A stretch of DNA of 64,000 nucleotides. Source: Nocardia pseudobrasiliensis NBRC 108224. Lineage in GTDB: Bacteria; Actinomycetota; Actinomycetes; Mycobacteriales; Mycobacteriaceae. Under the pieces are notes generated by a model. The model did not search any database, was not told the origin of the DNA, and saw only the letters and a list, made by a program, of their open reading frames with translations. The stretch covers positions 248,001 to 312,000 of the forward strand of contig NZ_BDBS01000002.1 in NCBI RefSeq assembly GCF_001613105.1, read 5' to 3'. The position numbers and the translations under genes were made by a program. Positions 42,646-50,815 of this stretch are shown in pieces (position 1 is the stretch's first letter; each line of letters opens with the position of its first letter).

Positions 42646-43494
42646 ATGATTGTCGTGACCGGTGCCACCGGGACCGTTGGGCGTGCGGTGGTGCGGCGGC
42701 TGTGTGATCGGGGCGTGCGGGTGCGGGCCACGACGCGGCGACCCGAAAGCGCCAGGCTGCCCGCCGAAGTCGAGGTGGTCCGGGCGGACCTGGACGATAC
42801 CGACGGCCTGATCGCCGCGCTGGCCGGGGCCGAGCGGGTGTTCGCGGTCGCCAACGGGCCCGAGATTCCGCGCCACGACGCGAATCTGGCGCGGGCGGCC
42901 GCGGTGGCGGGGGTGGCGCAGATCGTCAAATTGTCCTCGGGGCGAGTCGAGGACGAGACCGCGAACGATCCGATTCCGCGCTGGCATCGCGCGGGGGAGC
43001 GAGCGGTGCGCGAGAGCGGTCTGGCCTGGACCATGGTGCGGCCCTTGGGATTCATGTCCAACGCACTGCACTGGGCGCGGTCGATCCGTGATCACGACAC
43101 CGTGTACGCGCCCTACGGCCACGGCCGAATCGCGGTGGTGGATCCGGAGGATATCGCGGCCGTCGCGGTGTGCGCGCTCACCGAACCGGGACATGAGGGT
43201 TGCGGCTATCTGCTCGGCGGCCCGCAGGCGTTGAGTCCGGGTGAGCAGACCGCGATTCTGGGCGAGGCGCTCGGGCGGCCGCTGCGCTATGTCGAGACCT
43301 CGCCCGAGGACGCGCGGCGGGCGCTGTTGGACGCCGGGCTCGCGGTGGAGGTGGCCGATGCGGTCATGGCGCTGCGGGCCGGTGCGCTGGAGGAGTTCAC
43401 CGCGCGGATGCACGCCACGGTCGAGGAGGTGACCGGACGCTCGCCCCGCGGGTTCGGCGAGTGGGCGGTGGCGCATCGGTCCGAGTTCGAATAG
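42646..43494 (+). CDS. NmrA/SDR-type NAD(P)-binding protein
   Basis: A 282-residue atypical SDR of the NmrA/quinone-reductase-2-like group. Seen: MIVVTGATGTVGRAVVRRLCDRG, RVRATTRRPESARLP, VRADLDDTDGLIAALAGAERVF and WTMVRPLGFMSNALHWARSI. It lacks the YxxxK catalytic pair, as do redox sensors of this class. ATG at 42646 has GAGGAG upstream. It could be a quinone reductase or an NADP sensor. It is convergent with the SnoaL-like gene, one base apart. Confidence 0.87.
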   Translation: MIVVTGATGTVGRAVVRRLCDRGVRVRATTRRPESARLPAEVEVVRADLDDTDGLIAALAGAERVFAVANGPEIPRHDANLARAAAVAGVAQIVKLSSGRVEDETANDPIPRWHRAGERAVRESGLAWTMVRPLGFMSNALHWARSIRDHDTVYAPYGHGRIAVVDPEDIAAVAVCALTEPGHEGCGYLLGGPQALSPGEQTAILGEALGRPLRYVETSPEDARRALLDAGLAVEVADAVMALRAGALEEFTARMHATVEEVTGRSPRGFGEWAVAHRSEFE

Positions 43495-43495
43495 G

Positions 43496-43897
43496 TCAGG
43501 GAGTCAACGGCTTTCGGCGTGGCACCACGCGACGGTGGGTGATCCGCCAGCCGTCGGGGGTGCGGCGCACGATGTCCTCGTAGGTGACGCTCGCGACCGT
43601 GCCGTCGGCCCCGATTCCGATGCCCTTCGAATGCACCAGGGCAGCATCGCCGTCCAGGGCCGAGACCACGACATTGGTCACATGGTGCGCGAGCGGATTG
43701 CGGTCGCCGAGTTCGAGGGCCATATCCCGCAACGCGTCCCGGCCCTGTACCACGCTCCCGCCCAGTTCGGTCAGGTTGTATTCCACCTCCGCCACGAAGA
43801 TCTCGCCCATCCGGTCGAAATCCCCGGCATCGCTGAGATGTCCGTGCAGTGCGAGCAGTTCGTGAATCGCCAGCCGGTCCGCAATCGAGATCGCCAT
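43496..43897 (-). CDS. SnoaL/NTF2-like protein
   Basis: A 133-residue alpha+beta barrel protein: ADRLAIHELLALHGHLSDAGDFDRMGEIFVAEVEYNL, then GRDALRDMALELGDRNPLAHHVTNVVV and RRTPDGWRITHRRVVPRR. This is the SnoaL-4/limonene-epoxide-hydrolase-like family, mostly small cyclases, isomerases or binding proteins. It starts eleven bases after the ArsR stop on the same strand, so the two form an operon. Confidence 0.83.
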   Translation of the reverse strand: MAISIADRLAIHELLALHGHLSDAGDFDRMGEIFVAEVEYNLTELGGSVVQGRDALRDMALELGDRNPLAHHVTNVVVSALDGDAALVHSKGIGIGADGTVASVTYEDIVRRTPDGWRITHRRVVPRRKPLTP

Positions 43898-43908
43898 GGG
43901 CGTCAGTA

Positions 43909-44283
43909 TCACTCGCTCGGCGTCCAGTCGGCCACCAGTTCGAGCAGTCCGGGGAAGCGGGCCTCGAGATCGTCGATGCGGACCTGGCTGCGACGCTCCA
44001 GACCGTACTGGCGCTGGCGCAGCACCCCGGCCTCGCGCAGGGCCCGGAAGTGATGGGTCAGTGAGGATTTCGGCCGGGGTATGCCGAACCAGCCGCAGGT
44101 GTGGTCGTAGTCCTCGGCCTCGAGCAGCAGGGTGCGCACGATGCCCAGGCGCAGCGGATCGCTGAGCGCGCCGAGCACCGTCTCGAGCCGGATGTCCGCG
44201 ACGGCCGGTTCGGGCAGCGGTTCGGGCGTGCCCGGGGGTTCGGCGTGGCGGGCCCAGGCGGTGCGGGGGGTCGTGCGGGTCAT
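43909..44283 (-). CDS. ArsR family regulator
   Basis: A 124-residue winged-helix regulator: TVLGALSDPLRLGIVRTLLLEAEDYDHTCGWFGIPRPKSSLTHHFRALREAGVLRQRQYGLERRSQVRIDDLEARFPGLLELV. The PKSSLTHHFRALREAG recognition helix is canonical, but the family's metal ligands are not obvious apart from the DHTC segment. ATG at 44283 is chosen from the sequence MTRTTPRTAW. It is divergent from an MFS exporter; the intergenic region is dense in GTAC-containing repeats. Confidence 0.87.
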   Translation of the reverse strand: MTRTTPRTAWARHAEPPGTPEPLPEPAVADIRLETVLGALSDPLRLGIVRTLLLEAEDYDHTCGWFGIPRPKSSLTHHFRALREAGVLRQRQYGLERRSQVRIDDLEARFPGLLELVADWTPSE

Positions 44284-44290
44284 GAGAACA

Positions 44291-44358
44291 CAGTACGACT
44301 TTTCACGTACTGGTGCTACAGTTCGACTCCACTCGTACAAGTACGAGTTTTTACGTAC
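44291..44358. promoter_or_regulatory. GTAC-rich ArsR operator region
   Basis: Between the ArsR and MFS starts there are five GTAC cores (44293, 44307, 44335, 44341, 44355). They include CAGTACG (44291-44297) with CGTACTG (44306-44312) as inverted arms, and ACTCGTAC (44331-44338) with GTACGAGT (44341-44348) two bases apart. These fit multiple ArsR dimer sites over both promoters. Confidence 0.6.
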
Positions 44359-44375
44359 TACTCGTGGAGGTTCGG

Positions 44376-45668
44376 ATGGCTACCCTGACCCCGGCGCACA
44401 CACTCGCGCCCGACCGCGTTCCGCCCGGTCGGATCTGGTTCGCGGCCTGGCCCGTTCTCGTGGTGTTCGTGCTGTCCAATGCGGCGACCCCGCTGTATCC
44501 GCTGTGGCGTGAGCGGTTGGGGTTCTCGGCCGGGACGCTGACGGTGATCTTCGCGGGCTATATCGTCGGGCTGATCGCGGCGCTGCTGGTCGCGGGCGTG
44601 CTCTCGGATCGAATCGGGCGGCGGCCGGTGCTGCTGCCGGGGCTGATGCTGGCGCTGGTGGCCTGCGCGTTGTTCGCGACGGCGAATTCGGTTGTGGTCC
44701 TGGGGATCGCGCGGGTGCTGACCGGGGTCGCGGTGGGTGCGACGGTGTCGGCGGGGATGGCGGCCGTGGCCGATGTGGCCGGGCCGGGGCGAAAAGGGTT
44801 GGCGGCCTTGGCGGCATCGACGGCGATGGTGTTCGGCGCGGGGACCGGGCCGCTGCTGGCCGGGGTGTTGTCGGAGGTGGTCGCGGGGCCGACCGTGGTG
44901 GTGTTCGTGGTCGAGGCGGTGTTGCTGGTGTCGGCGGGGGTCGTCGTCATGCGGCTGCCGCTGACGGCTCCGAAGGTGAGAACCGCTGGGCTGGTGCGTA
45001 TTCCGACAGTTCCCCGGGCGAATCGACGGGATCTGCTGCTCGGTGTCGCGGTGTTCGCGCCGGGGATCACCTCGACCTCGTTCGTGCTGTCGTTGGGTCC
45101 GTCGCTGCTGGTCGGTCTGCTCGGGACGGGTAATCGAATCGTGGCCGGGGCGATGGCCTTCGCCATGTTCGCCGCGGCGACGGGTGCGCAGTTCGCCGCG
45201 CGGCCGTGGCCGGTGCGGCGGGTGCTGCTGGCGGGGGCGTGCGCGGTGGTCGCGGCCATGGCGGCCTTGGCCGTCGCGTTGTCGGCGCATTCGGTGATCG
45301 CGCTGGTGGTGGCCGCGGTACTGGCCGGGGCCGGGCAGGGGCTCGGGCAGTTCGGCGGGTTGACGCTGCTGTTCACCCGGGTGCCCGATGCGCGTCGGGC
45401 CGAGGCGAACGCGGCCTTGAACATCGGCGGTTACGTTCCCGCCGCCGTATTGCCGGTCACGGCGGGATATCTCGGCGATGCGGTCGGGTTGGGCTGGGGT
45501 GCGGGGGCTTTCGCCGCCGTGTTGGGGCATTCGCCCTGTTCGGAGCCGGTGTGGTGGGCCGCGGGACTAGGGTGGATCGGTGACCGGGTGCGCCGGATCG
45601 GATATTCATGTTGGTCCCCCCGGTCGGATATCCATGTTCTCGACGGAGGAGAGACGCTGTGGATCTGA
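44376..45668 (+). CDS. MFS transporter with an apparent 3' frameshift
   Basis: A twelve-helix MFS exporter (VLVVFVLSNAATPLYPLWRERLGFS, GVLSDRIGRRPVLLPGL) starting at ATG 44376 behind GGAGG. The helix pattern breaks in the last segment: after WGAGAFAAVLG the frame reads into HSPCSEPVWW and overruns the next gene's start to 45668. Inserting one G in the GGGG run at 45524-45527 restores a hydrophobic helix (AFALFGAGVVG) and a stop at 45583, before the next ribosome site. So the gene carries a one-base deletion, or the assembly does. Divergent from ArsR and likely controlled by it. Confidence 0.8.
   Translation: MATLTPAHTLAPDRVPPGRIWFAAWPVLVVFVLSNAATPLYPLWRERLGFSAGTLTVIFAGYIVGLIAALLVAGVLSDRIGRRPVLLPGLMLALVACALFATANSVVVLGIARVLTGVAVGATVSAGMAAVADVAGPGRKGLAALAASTAMVFGAGTGPLLAGVLSEVVAGPTVVVFVVEAVLLVSAGVVVMRLPLTAPKVRTAGLVRIPTVPRANRRDLLLGVAVFAPGITSTSFVLSLGPSLLVGLLGTGNRIVAGAMAFAMFAAATGAQFAARPWPVRRVLLAGACAVVAAMAALAVALSAHSVIALVVAAVLAGAGQGLGQFGGLTLLFTRVPDARRAEANAALNIGGYVPAAVLPVTAGYLGDAVGLGWGAGAFAAVLGHSPCSEPVWWAAGLGWIGDRVRRIGYSCWSPRSDIHVLDGGETLWI
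45598..45638 (+). repeat. 15-bp direct repeat before the LLM gene
   Basis: TCGGATATTCATGTT (45598-45612) and TCGGATATCCATGTT (45624-45638) differ at one base and are 26 bases apart, just before the GGAGGAG ribosome site of the LLM oxidoreductase. Spacing of about two and a half helical turns suits a regulator site. Confidence 0.55.
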
Positions 45669-46519
45669 GCTTGCACTACTGGAACTATTCGACTCCGGCC
45701 GATCCGGCGCGCATCGCCGCGACGCTGGCCGAGACCGCCCGCATCGCCGAACAGGCCGGATTCGCGGGATTCACCGTCATGGACCACTTCTTCCAGATGG
45801 AGCATCGCGGCACCGCCGACGAGCCGATGCTGGAGGCCTACACAACCCTCGGCTACGTCGCCGCGGTGACCGAGCGAATCCGCCTGTCGGTCCTGGTGAC
45901 CGGCGTGATGTACCGCCACCCCGGCCTGCTCGCCAAGATCGTCACCACCCTCGACGTCCTCTCCGGCGGCCGCGCGGAACTGGGCATCGGCGCGTCCTGG
46001 TACGAGCGCGAACAACTCGCCCTCGGCGTTCCGGTGGTACCGGTGGCCGAGCGGTTCGAGCGGCTCGAGGAGACCTTGCGGATCTGCCTGCAGATGTGGA
46101 GCGACAACAACGGACCGTACAAGGGCGAGCACTACCAACTGGCCGAAACCCTCTGCGTACCCGCACCGCTGACCCGCCCCCGCCCGCCCATCCTCATCGG
46201 CGGAGGCGGCGAGAAACGAACCCTGCGCCTGGTGGCCCGCTACGGCGACGCCTGCAATCTGTTCGCCTCGAGCGTCGAGGAGATCACCCACAAACTCGAC
46301 GTCCTGCGATCCCACTGCGAATCCGAGGGCCGCGATTACGACGCCATCCGCAAGACGGCGCTGTACTTCGGTTCGGTGGATGATCGCGACGGATTCCTGC
46401 GAGATGCGGAAACGTATGCGGCGCTGGGTATTTCGCAGTTCGATTTGATGCCGGACGGTGATCCGATCTCGTATGCCGAGCGGGCGGGGGCCTTGGTGTC
46501 GGGGGCTTCGGGTATCTGA
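45659..46519 (+). CDS. LLM class (probable F420-dependent) oxidoreductase
   Basis: A 286-residue luciferase-like TIM-barrel protein: LSLHYWNYSTPADP, GFTVMDHFFQMEHRGTADEPMLEAYTTLGYVAAVTERIRLSVLVTGVMYRHPGLLAKIVTTLDVLSGGRAELGIGASWYEREQ and PILIGGGGEKRTLRLVARYGDACNLF. Actinobacterial members of this type mostly use F420. GTG at 45659 with GGAGGAG upstream. Homologous to the LLM gene at 62287-63201 in this window. Substrate unknown. Confidence 0.88.
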   Translation: MDLSLHYWNYSTPADPARIAATLAETARIAEQAGFAGFTVMDHFFQMEHRGTADEPMLEAYTTLGYVAAVTERIRLSVLVTGVMYRHPGLLAKIVTTLDVLSGGRAELGIGASWYEREQLALGVPVVPVAERFERLEETLRICLQMWSDNNGPYKGEHYQLAETLCVPAPLTRPRPPILIGGGGEKRTLRLVARYGDACNLFASSVEEITHKLDVLRSHCESEGRDYDAIRKTALYFGSVDDRDGFLRDAETYAALGISQFDLMPDGDPISYAERAGALVSGASGI

Positions 46520-46596
46520 AAAGGAGGGCTGGCTGCGCCTGAGGCGGTGGGTCGCGGGGGAGGTTGTGTGGGTCGGGGGGCGCCTGCTTGATCTAT

Positions 46597-46615
46597 ACCT
46601 ATAGGGGGTATAGGT
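46597..46615 (+). promoter_or_regulatory. CsoR-family-like operator
   Basis: ACCTATA (46597-46603), five G (46604-46608) and TATAGGT (46609-46615) form a perfect inverted repeat around a G-tract. That is the general shape of CsoR/CstR/RcnR-type sites (copper, persulfide or nickel responsive). It lies 51 bases before the permease GTG. The regulator gene is not in the window. Confidence 0.55.
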
Positions 46616-46665
46616 TTCCTTGGGTCCGCGATATCGGGTCGTGTGGCGTGTGGAAGGAGGTTGGC

Positions 46666-47826
46666 GTGGGTGCGGTTGGGCATGCTCTGGCGTTGGCCGG
46701 GTCGATGACGTGGGAGATCTTGTGGGCCCTGATCCTGGGGTTCGCGCTGTCGGCGGTGGTGCAGGCGGTGGTGCGGAAGTCGACGATCGTGCGGTTGATG
46801 GGGGACGATCGACCACGGACGCTCGCGGTGGCGTCGGTGCTGGGGGCCGCCTCGTCGTCGTGCTCGTATGCGGCGGTGGCGCTGGCGCGGTCGTTGTTTC
46901 GCAAGGGCGCGAACTTCACGGCGGCCATGGCGTTCGAGATCGGGTCCACGAATCTGGTGGTGGAGCTCGGAATCATTCTGGCGCTGCTGATGGGATGGCA
47001 GTTCACCGCGGCGGAATTCGTGGGCGGGCCGATCATGATCGTGTTCATCGCCGTCCTGTTCCGAATCTTCGTGCGCGAGAAGGTCGTTCGGGCCGCGCGC
47101 GAGCAGGCGGATCGTGGTCTGGCCGGCTCGATGGAAGGCCATGCGGCCATGGACATGTCGGTGACCGGTGAGGGCTCGTTCCTGCGGCGGTTGGTCTCCG
47201 GGCGCGGGTTCACCGCGGTGTCGCACGTGTTCGTCATGGAATGGGCGGCGATATTGCGCGACCTGATCATCGGCCTGCTGGTCGCGGGCGCGATCGGGGC
47301 GTGGGTGCCGAATTCGTTCTGGCAGAACTTCTTTCTGACCGATCATCCGCTGTTGTCGGCGGTGTGGGGTCCGATTGTGGGTCCGGTGGTGGCGATCGTG
47401 GCCTTCGTCTGCTCGATCGGCAATGTGCCGCTGGCGGCCGTGCTGTGGAACGGCGGCATCAGCTTCGGCGGCGTGACCGCGTTCATCTTCGCGGATCTGC
47501 TGATCCTGCCGATCCTCAACATCTACCGCAAGTACTACGGCATGCGCATGACGCTGATCATCCTCGGTACCTTCTACGTCGCCATGGTCGGCGCGGGTTA
47601 CGCGGTCGAAATCCTCTTCGGCGCAACGGGTCTCATTCCGCAGCACCGGCACGCCATGGTCATGGAGGAGGGCATTCGCTGGAACTACACCACCTGGCTG
47701 AACATCGTCTTCCTGCTCCTGGCCGCACTGCTGGTCTTCCGCTTCGTGCGCACCGGCGGAATCGGCATGCTGCGCGGTATGAACGGCGCCCCGGAGTCGG
47801 CGCACGCGCATCACGATCACCACTGA
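46666..47826 (+). CDS. DUF318/YraQ-ArsP-type permease
   Basis: A 386-residue membrane protein with two halves of about four helices. The first has VASVLGAASSSCSYAAVALARSLFRKGANFTAAMAFEIGSTNLVVELGI, and the second has VAFVCSIGNVPLAAVLWNGGISFGGVTAFIFADLLILPI; these paired motifs define the permease family that includes ArsP and YraQ. A cysteine sits in each motif (SSCSYAA, FVCSIGN). The C-terminus is His-rich (HAHHDHH). GTG 46666 follows AAGGAGG. A CsoR-like box upstream suggests control by copper or sulfur species. The cargo may be a metal or metalloid compound (inference). Confidence 0.85.
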   Translation: MGAVGHALALAGSMTWEILWALILGFALSAVVQAVVRKSTIVRLMGDDRPRTLAVASVLGAASSSCSYAAVALARSLFRKGANFTAAMAFEIGSTNLVVELGIILALLMGWQFTAAEFVGGPIMIVFIAVLFRIFVREKVVRAAREQADRGLAGSMEGHAAMDMSVTGEGSFLRRLVSGRGFTAVSHVFVMEWAAILRDLIIGLLVAGAIGAWVPNSFWQNFFLTDHPLLSAVWGPIVGPVVAIVAFVCSIGNVPLAAVLWNGGISFGGVTAFIFADLLILPILNIYRKYYGMRMTLIILGTFYVAMVGAGYAVEILFGATGLIPQHRHAMVMEEGIRWNYTTWLNIVFLLLAALLVFRFVRTGGIGMLRGMNGAPESAHAHHDHH

Positions 47827-47840
47827 GGAAAGATCGAGTC

Positions 47841-49007
47841 ATGACGATCGATGGAACGGTGGAGCCGGGCTTCGAAGGTGTGCGGGAGGCATTCGCCGCC
47901 AACTTCGACAAGTACGGGGATATCGGCGCGGCCGTCGCGGTATATCGCGACGGCCGCCCGGTGGTGGATCTCTGGGGCGGCCTGGCCGATTCGGAGGCGG
48001 GGCGGGCCTGGGAGCGGGACACGCTGCAACTGGTGTACTCGGCGACCAAGGGCGTGACCGCGACGATCGCGCATCTGCTCGCCCAGCGCGGGGAACTCGA
48101 TCTGGACGCGCCGGTCGCGCGGTACTGGCCCGAGTTCGCGGCCGCGGGCAAGGCGGAGATTCCGGTGCGCTGGCTGCTGTCGCATCGCGCGGGCCTGCCG
48201 GTGCTGGACGAGCCGGTCGCGCTGTCGGACGCGCTGGCATGGGATCCGATGGTCGAGGCGCTGGCCCGTCAGAAACCGGTGTGGGAGCCGGGAACCGCGC
48301 ACGGGTATCACGGTCGCACCTACGGCTGGCTGGTCGGCGAGGTGATCCGCCGGGCCGCGGGCCGGACCGTTGGCGCGATCCTCGCCGAGGATATCGCCGG
48401 ACCACTGGGCATCGACTTCTTCATCGGCCTGCCCGAATCCGAACGGCCCCGGGTCAGTCGAATGGTGTACGCGCCGAAGCCGGACCTGTCCGAAGCGCCG
48501 CCGGATCTGATTCCCGAGGCCCTGCGCGAGGTGGTCGCCGCCATGCGGGATCCGCAATCGCTGGCCAATCGCGCCTTCCAGGTCACCGATCCCGCCGATC
48601 CGGATTTCAATGCCGTTGATGTGCAGGCCGCGGAGATCCCCGCCAGCAATGGTATCGGCACCGCGCGCGGATTGGCCCGGCTCTACGCGGCGCTGATCGG
48701 CGAGGTCGACGGTGTGCGGCTGCTCTCGCCGGAAGCCCTCGCCGATGCGACGCGCGAGCAAGCCGCGGGTATCGATGAGGTCATGCGCATGCCGGATCGC
48801 TACGCCTCGGGCTATATGCTCCCGACCGAAGCCTTCCCGCTCGGCGGCCCGCATACCTTCGGTCACCCCGGCCGCGGCGGATCGCTCGCCTTCGCCGATC
48901 CGACTCGCAAGCTGGCCTTCGCCTACGTCACCAATCACATCGTCGAGGGCGGTATCGACCTGCGCGCACCCGATCTGGTGACGGCGGTGAATCAGGCCTT
49001 CGCGTAG
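47841..49007 (+). CDS. Serine hydrolase (beta-lactamase/EstB family)
   Basis: A 388-residue class C beta-lactamase-fold esterase or peptidase. Seen: SATKG as the S-x-x-K nucleophile (VYSATKGVTATIAHLL), YHGRTYGWLVGEVIRR at the Y-x-N position, and HPGRGGS near the C-terminus in place of KTG. The start FEGVREAFAANFDKYGDIGAAVAVYRDG is that of LipE/LpqK/EstB-like enzymes. No signal peptide. It lies 14 bases after the permease gene, and overlaps the convergent TetR gene by 16 bases. Confidence 0.9.
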   Translation: MTIDGTVEPGFEGVREAFAANFDKYGDIGAAVAVYRDGRPVVDLWGGLADSEAGRAWERDTLQLVYSATKGVTATIAHLLAQRGELDLDAPVARYWPEFAAAGKAEIPVRWLLSHRAGLPVLDEPVALSDALAWDPMVEALARQKPVWEPGTAHGYHGRTYGWLVGEVIRRAAGRTVGAILAEDIAGPLGIDFFIGLPESERPRVSRMVYAPKPDLSEAPPDLIPEALREVVAAMRDPQSLANRAFQVTDPADPDFNAVDVQAAEIPASNGIGTARGLARLYAALIGEVDGVRLLSPEALADATREQAAGIDEVMRMPDRYASGYMLPTEAFPLGGPHTFGHPGRGGSLAFADPTRKLAFAYVTNHIVEGGIDLRAPDLVTAVNQAFA

Positions 49008-49606
49008 TCGTCGAGCGCGGGGGCCAGCAGGTCGAAGATCTGCTCGGCCTCCTCGACCACGGTGCGCGCGACGGCTTTTCGGGACCGACCCGCCAGGGTC
49101 AGTTCCAGGACGCGCTGGAACAGCAGGCGCAGGGCCGCGGTCAGCTGGGCGGCCGCGGCCCTGCGGGTGATCTCGTCGCCGGGCAGCGCCGCGGCCAGGG
49201 CCTGTTCGCGCAGGTCGTGCAGTTCGCGTAGCCGCGCGGTGAGCGTCGGGCTGTCGGCGATCATGCGGCAGAACTCCGGCCCGGAAAACCCCGTCACCGG
49301 ATCGAATCGTTTTGCCGCCGAGAGAAATTCCGCGCGCAGGGCAGCCAGGGCGGTACTGCCGCGCGGGCGGTCGGCGACGGTCTCGGCGGGCCAGGCCACG
49401 AACCGCTCGTGGATATCGATCGCCAGATCCTCTTTGCGCGGAAAGTAGTTCGTCACCGTCTTCTTCGCGACCCGGGCGGCGTCGGCCACCTCGGCAATGG
49501 TCGTGGTCTCGAAACCGCGCTCGATGAACAGGCGGGTGGCGTGATCGGAGATCGACTGTCGGGTCTCCTGCTTCTTCGACTCTCGCAGGCCCGGTGGTGT
49601 GCTCAT
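48992..49606 (-). CDS. TetR family regulator
   Basis: A 204-residue TetR repressor: ESKKQETRQSISDHATRLFIERGFETTTIAEVADAARVAKKTVTNYFPRKEDLAIDI is a canonical HTH with the N-Y-F-P end. ATG 49606 (MSTPPGLRESKKQETR) fits the family. It is divergent from an MDR oxidoreductase with two related boxes between them. Its 3' end overlaps the serine hydrolase stop. Confidence 0.88.
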   Translation of the reverse strand: MSTPPGLRESKKQETRQSISDHATRLFIERGFETTTIAEVADAARVAKKTVTNYFPRKEDLAIDIHERFVAWPAETVADRPRGSTALAALRAEFLSAAKRFDPVTGFSGPEFCRMIADSPTLTARLRELHDLREQALAAALPGDEITRRAAAAQLTAALRLLFQRVLELTLAGRSRKAVARTVVEEAEQIFDLLAPALDDYAKA

Positions 49607-49616
49607 GAGTGAAATC

Positions 49617-49683
49617 TTACCATCGACATAAATTTGCGCTTGACCTACTGAAGTGTTCAAGCATAAAGTTACCCTCGTCGTAA
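49617..49683. promoter_or_regulatory. Paired repeats in the TetR/MDR divergent region
   Basis: TTACCATCGACATAA (49617-49631) and TTACCCTCGTCGTAA (49669-49683) match at 12 of 15 bases; the second is an inverted TTAC-N7-GTAA. One copy lies near each start codon. Between them GCTTGA (49638-49643) and TCAAGC (49657-49662) are perfect inverted arms. A likely operator set for the TetR protein. Confidence 0.55.
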
Positions 49684-49707
49684 GTTTTCATCGAAAGGGT
49701 GCGGTCA

Positions 49708-50610
49708 GTGCACAAGATTCAATTCTCCGCTCGTCCCGAGATCGTGTCTGCCGCGCAGCCGATGCCGGGCCCGGGGCAGCTGCTGATCCGCACCGAACTG
49801 GTCGGCGTCCACCTCGGACTGCTGCGCATGCTGCGGTCGGGTAACGCCGCCGAACCGGGGGCCGAGGTGGTCGGCGCCGTTGTCGCGGTCGGCGCGGAGG
49901 TGGACGAGAGCTGGGTCGGCAAGGTCGTGGGCGGCGTCGTACTCGAGGGCGCCTATGCCCAATACGCGCTCGCCCTACCGCAATTGATGACCGAGCTACC
50001 CGCGGGCGTGGATCTCGCCGACGGTCTGGCCGTGGTGCGCGGGGGTCTGGTCGCGCTGGGGGCATTGCGTGCCGGGCGATTCGGTGCGGGGGAGTCGATC
50101 CTGGTCACGAGCGCGGCCAGCGGTAGCGGTCATCTGGCCGTTCAGATCGCCCGGGGGCTCGGGGCACGCCGGGTGGTGGGGTCGGTCGGGTCCGCCGACA
50201 AGGCGGAATTCCTGCGCGAATGCGGGGTCGACGAGGTCGTCACCTACGATCGGCCGCTGACCGAGCGCTTCGATGTCGTCCTCGACGGTGTGGGTGGCGA
50301 TTTCGTGCAGCGCCGGGTGGAAAGCCTTGCGCCGCACGGACGTCTGGTCGTCTACAGTGCCGGTGGCGGCAGTGTGGACGCGGGTGGTCTGCTCGCCGAG
50401 CTGAAAACGGTCACCGGATTCTCGGTCGGCCTGCTCGCACGCAGCCAGCCGGATCTGATCGGTTCCTATCGCGAGCAGCTGTGGAAGCTGTTGGCGCAGA
50501 GGAGTATTCGGCCACGGCACAGCGTATTCGCCTTCGACCGACTCGCCGAGGCCATGGAACTCGTGGCGACCCGTCGCAATGTGGGACGAGTCGCCCTGAG
50601 CGTCGCCTGA
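49708..50610 (+). CDS. MDR family oxidoreductase, short form
   Basis: A 300-residue zinc-free medium-chain reductase: HKIQFSARPEIVSAAQPMPGPGQLLIRTELVGVHLGLLRML, GAEVVGAVVAVGAEVDE, LVTSAASGSGHLAVQIARGLGARRVVGSVGSADKAEFLRECG and VLDGVGGDFVQRRVESLAPHGRLVVYSAGGG. It is shorter than the usual 320-340 residues. GTG 49708 is taken with the AAAGGG site upstream. Divergent from the TetR gene; probably its target. A strong hairpin follows the stop. Confidence 0.85.
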   Translation: MHKIQFSARPEIVSAAQPMPGPGQLLIRTELVGVHLGLLRMLRSGNAAEPGAEVVGAVVAVGAEVDESWVGKVVGGVVLEGAYAQYALALPQLMTELPAGVDLADGLAVVRGGLVALGALRAGRFGAGESILVTSAASGSGHLAVQIARGLGARRVVGSVGSADKAEFLRECGVDEVVTYDRPLTERFDVVLDGVGGDFVQRRVESLAPHGRLVVYSAGGGSVDAGGLLAELKTVTGFSVGLLARSQPDLIGSYREQLWKLLAQRSIRPRHSVFAFDRLAEAMELVATRRNVGRVALSVA

Positions 50611-50619
50611 CTCAGAAGC

Positions 50620-50815
50620 TCAGCCGGCCGGGGCGAGGTAATCGTCCCGGCCGGTGAGCATGCGCGGTTCGGGGCGATGGTCCGCCGGAATGCGGGCCGG
50701 CTCGGCCGTCAACGGTTTCCGATACGCCTCCCCGCGGGAGGTCGGCAGCGGAAACCAGTTGTCGTGGTGACTGGCGCGAACACCCTGGGCCGCAACGCCT
50801 CGATATAAACTGCGG
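50620..50815 (-). pseudogene. Possible C-terminal remnant of a lost gene
   Basis: On the minus strand a frame ending at 50620 reads like a real protein end (ARSLYRGVAAQGVRASH, then DNWFPLPTSRGEAYRKPL and ending RMLTGRDDYLAPAG) with coding-like third positions. It has no start codon in a plausible place, and is closed upstream by a stop inside the hydrolase gene's alternate frame near 50965. The stretch 50611-50926 otherwise holds only a hairpin. It may be a 5'-truncated gene; the family is not recognised. Confidence 0.35.
50624..50654 (+). terminator. Terminator hairpin after the MDR gene
   Basis: A 13-pair stem (left 50624-50636 CCGGCCGGGGCGA; right 50642-50654) with one G-T pair closes a GGTAA loop, 13 bases after the MDR stop codon. 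Confidence 0.7.
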
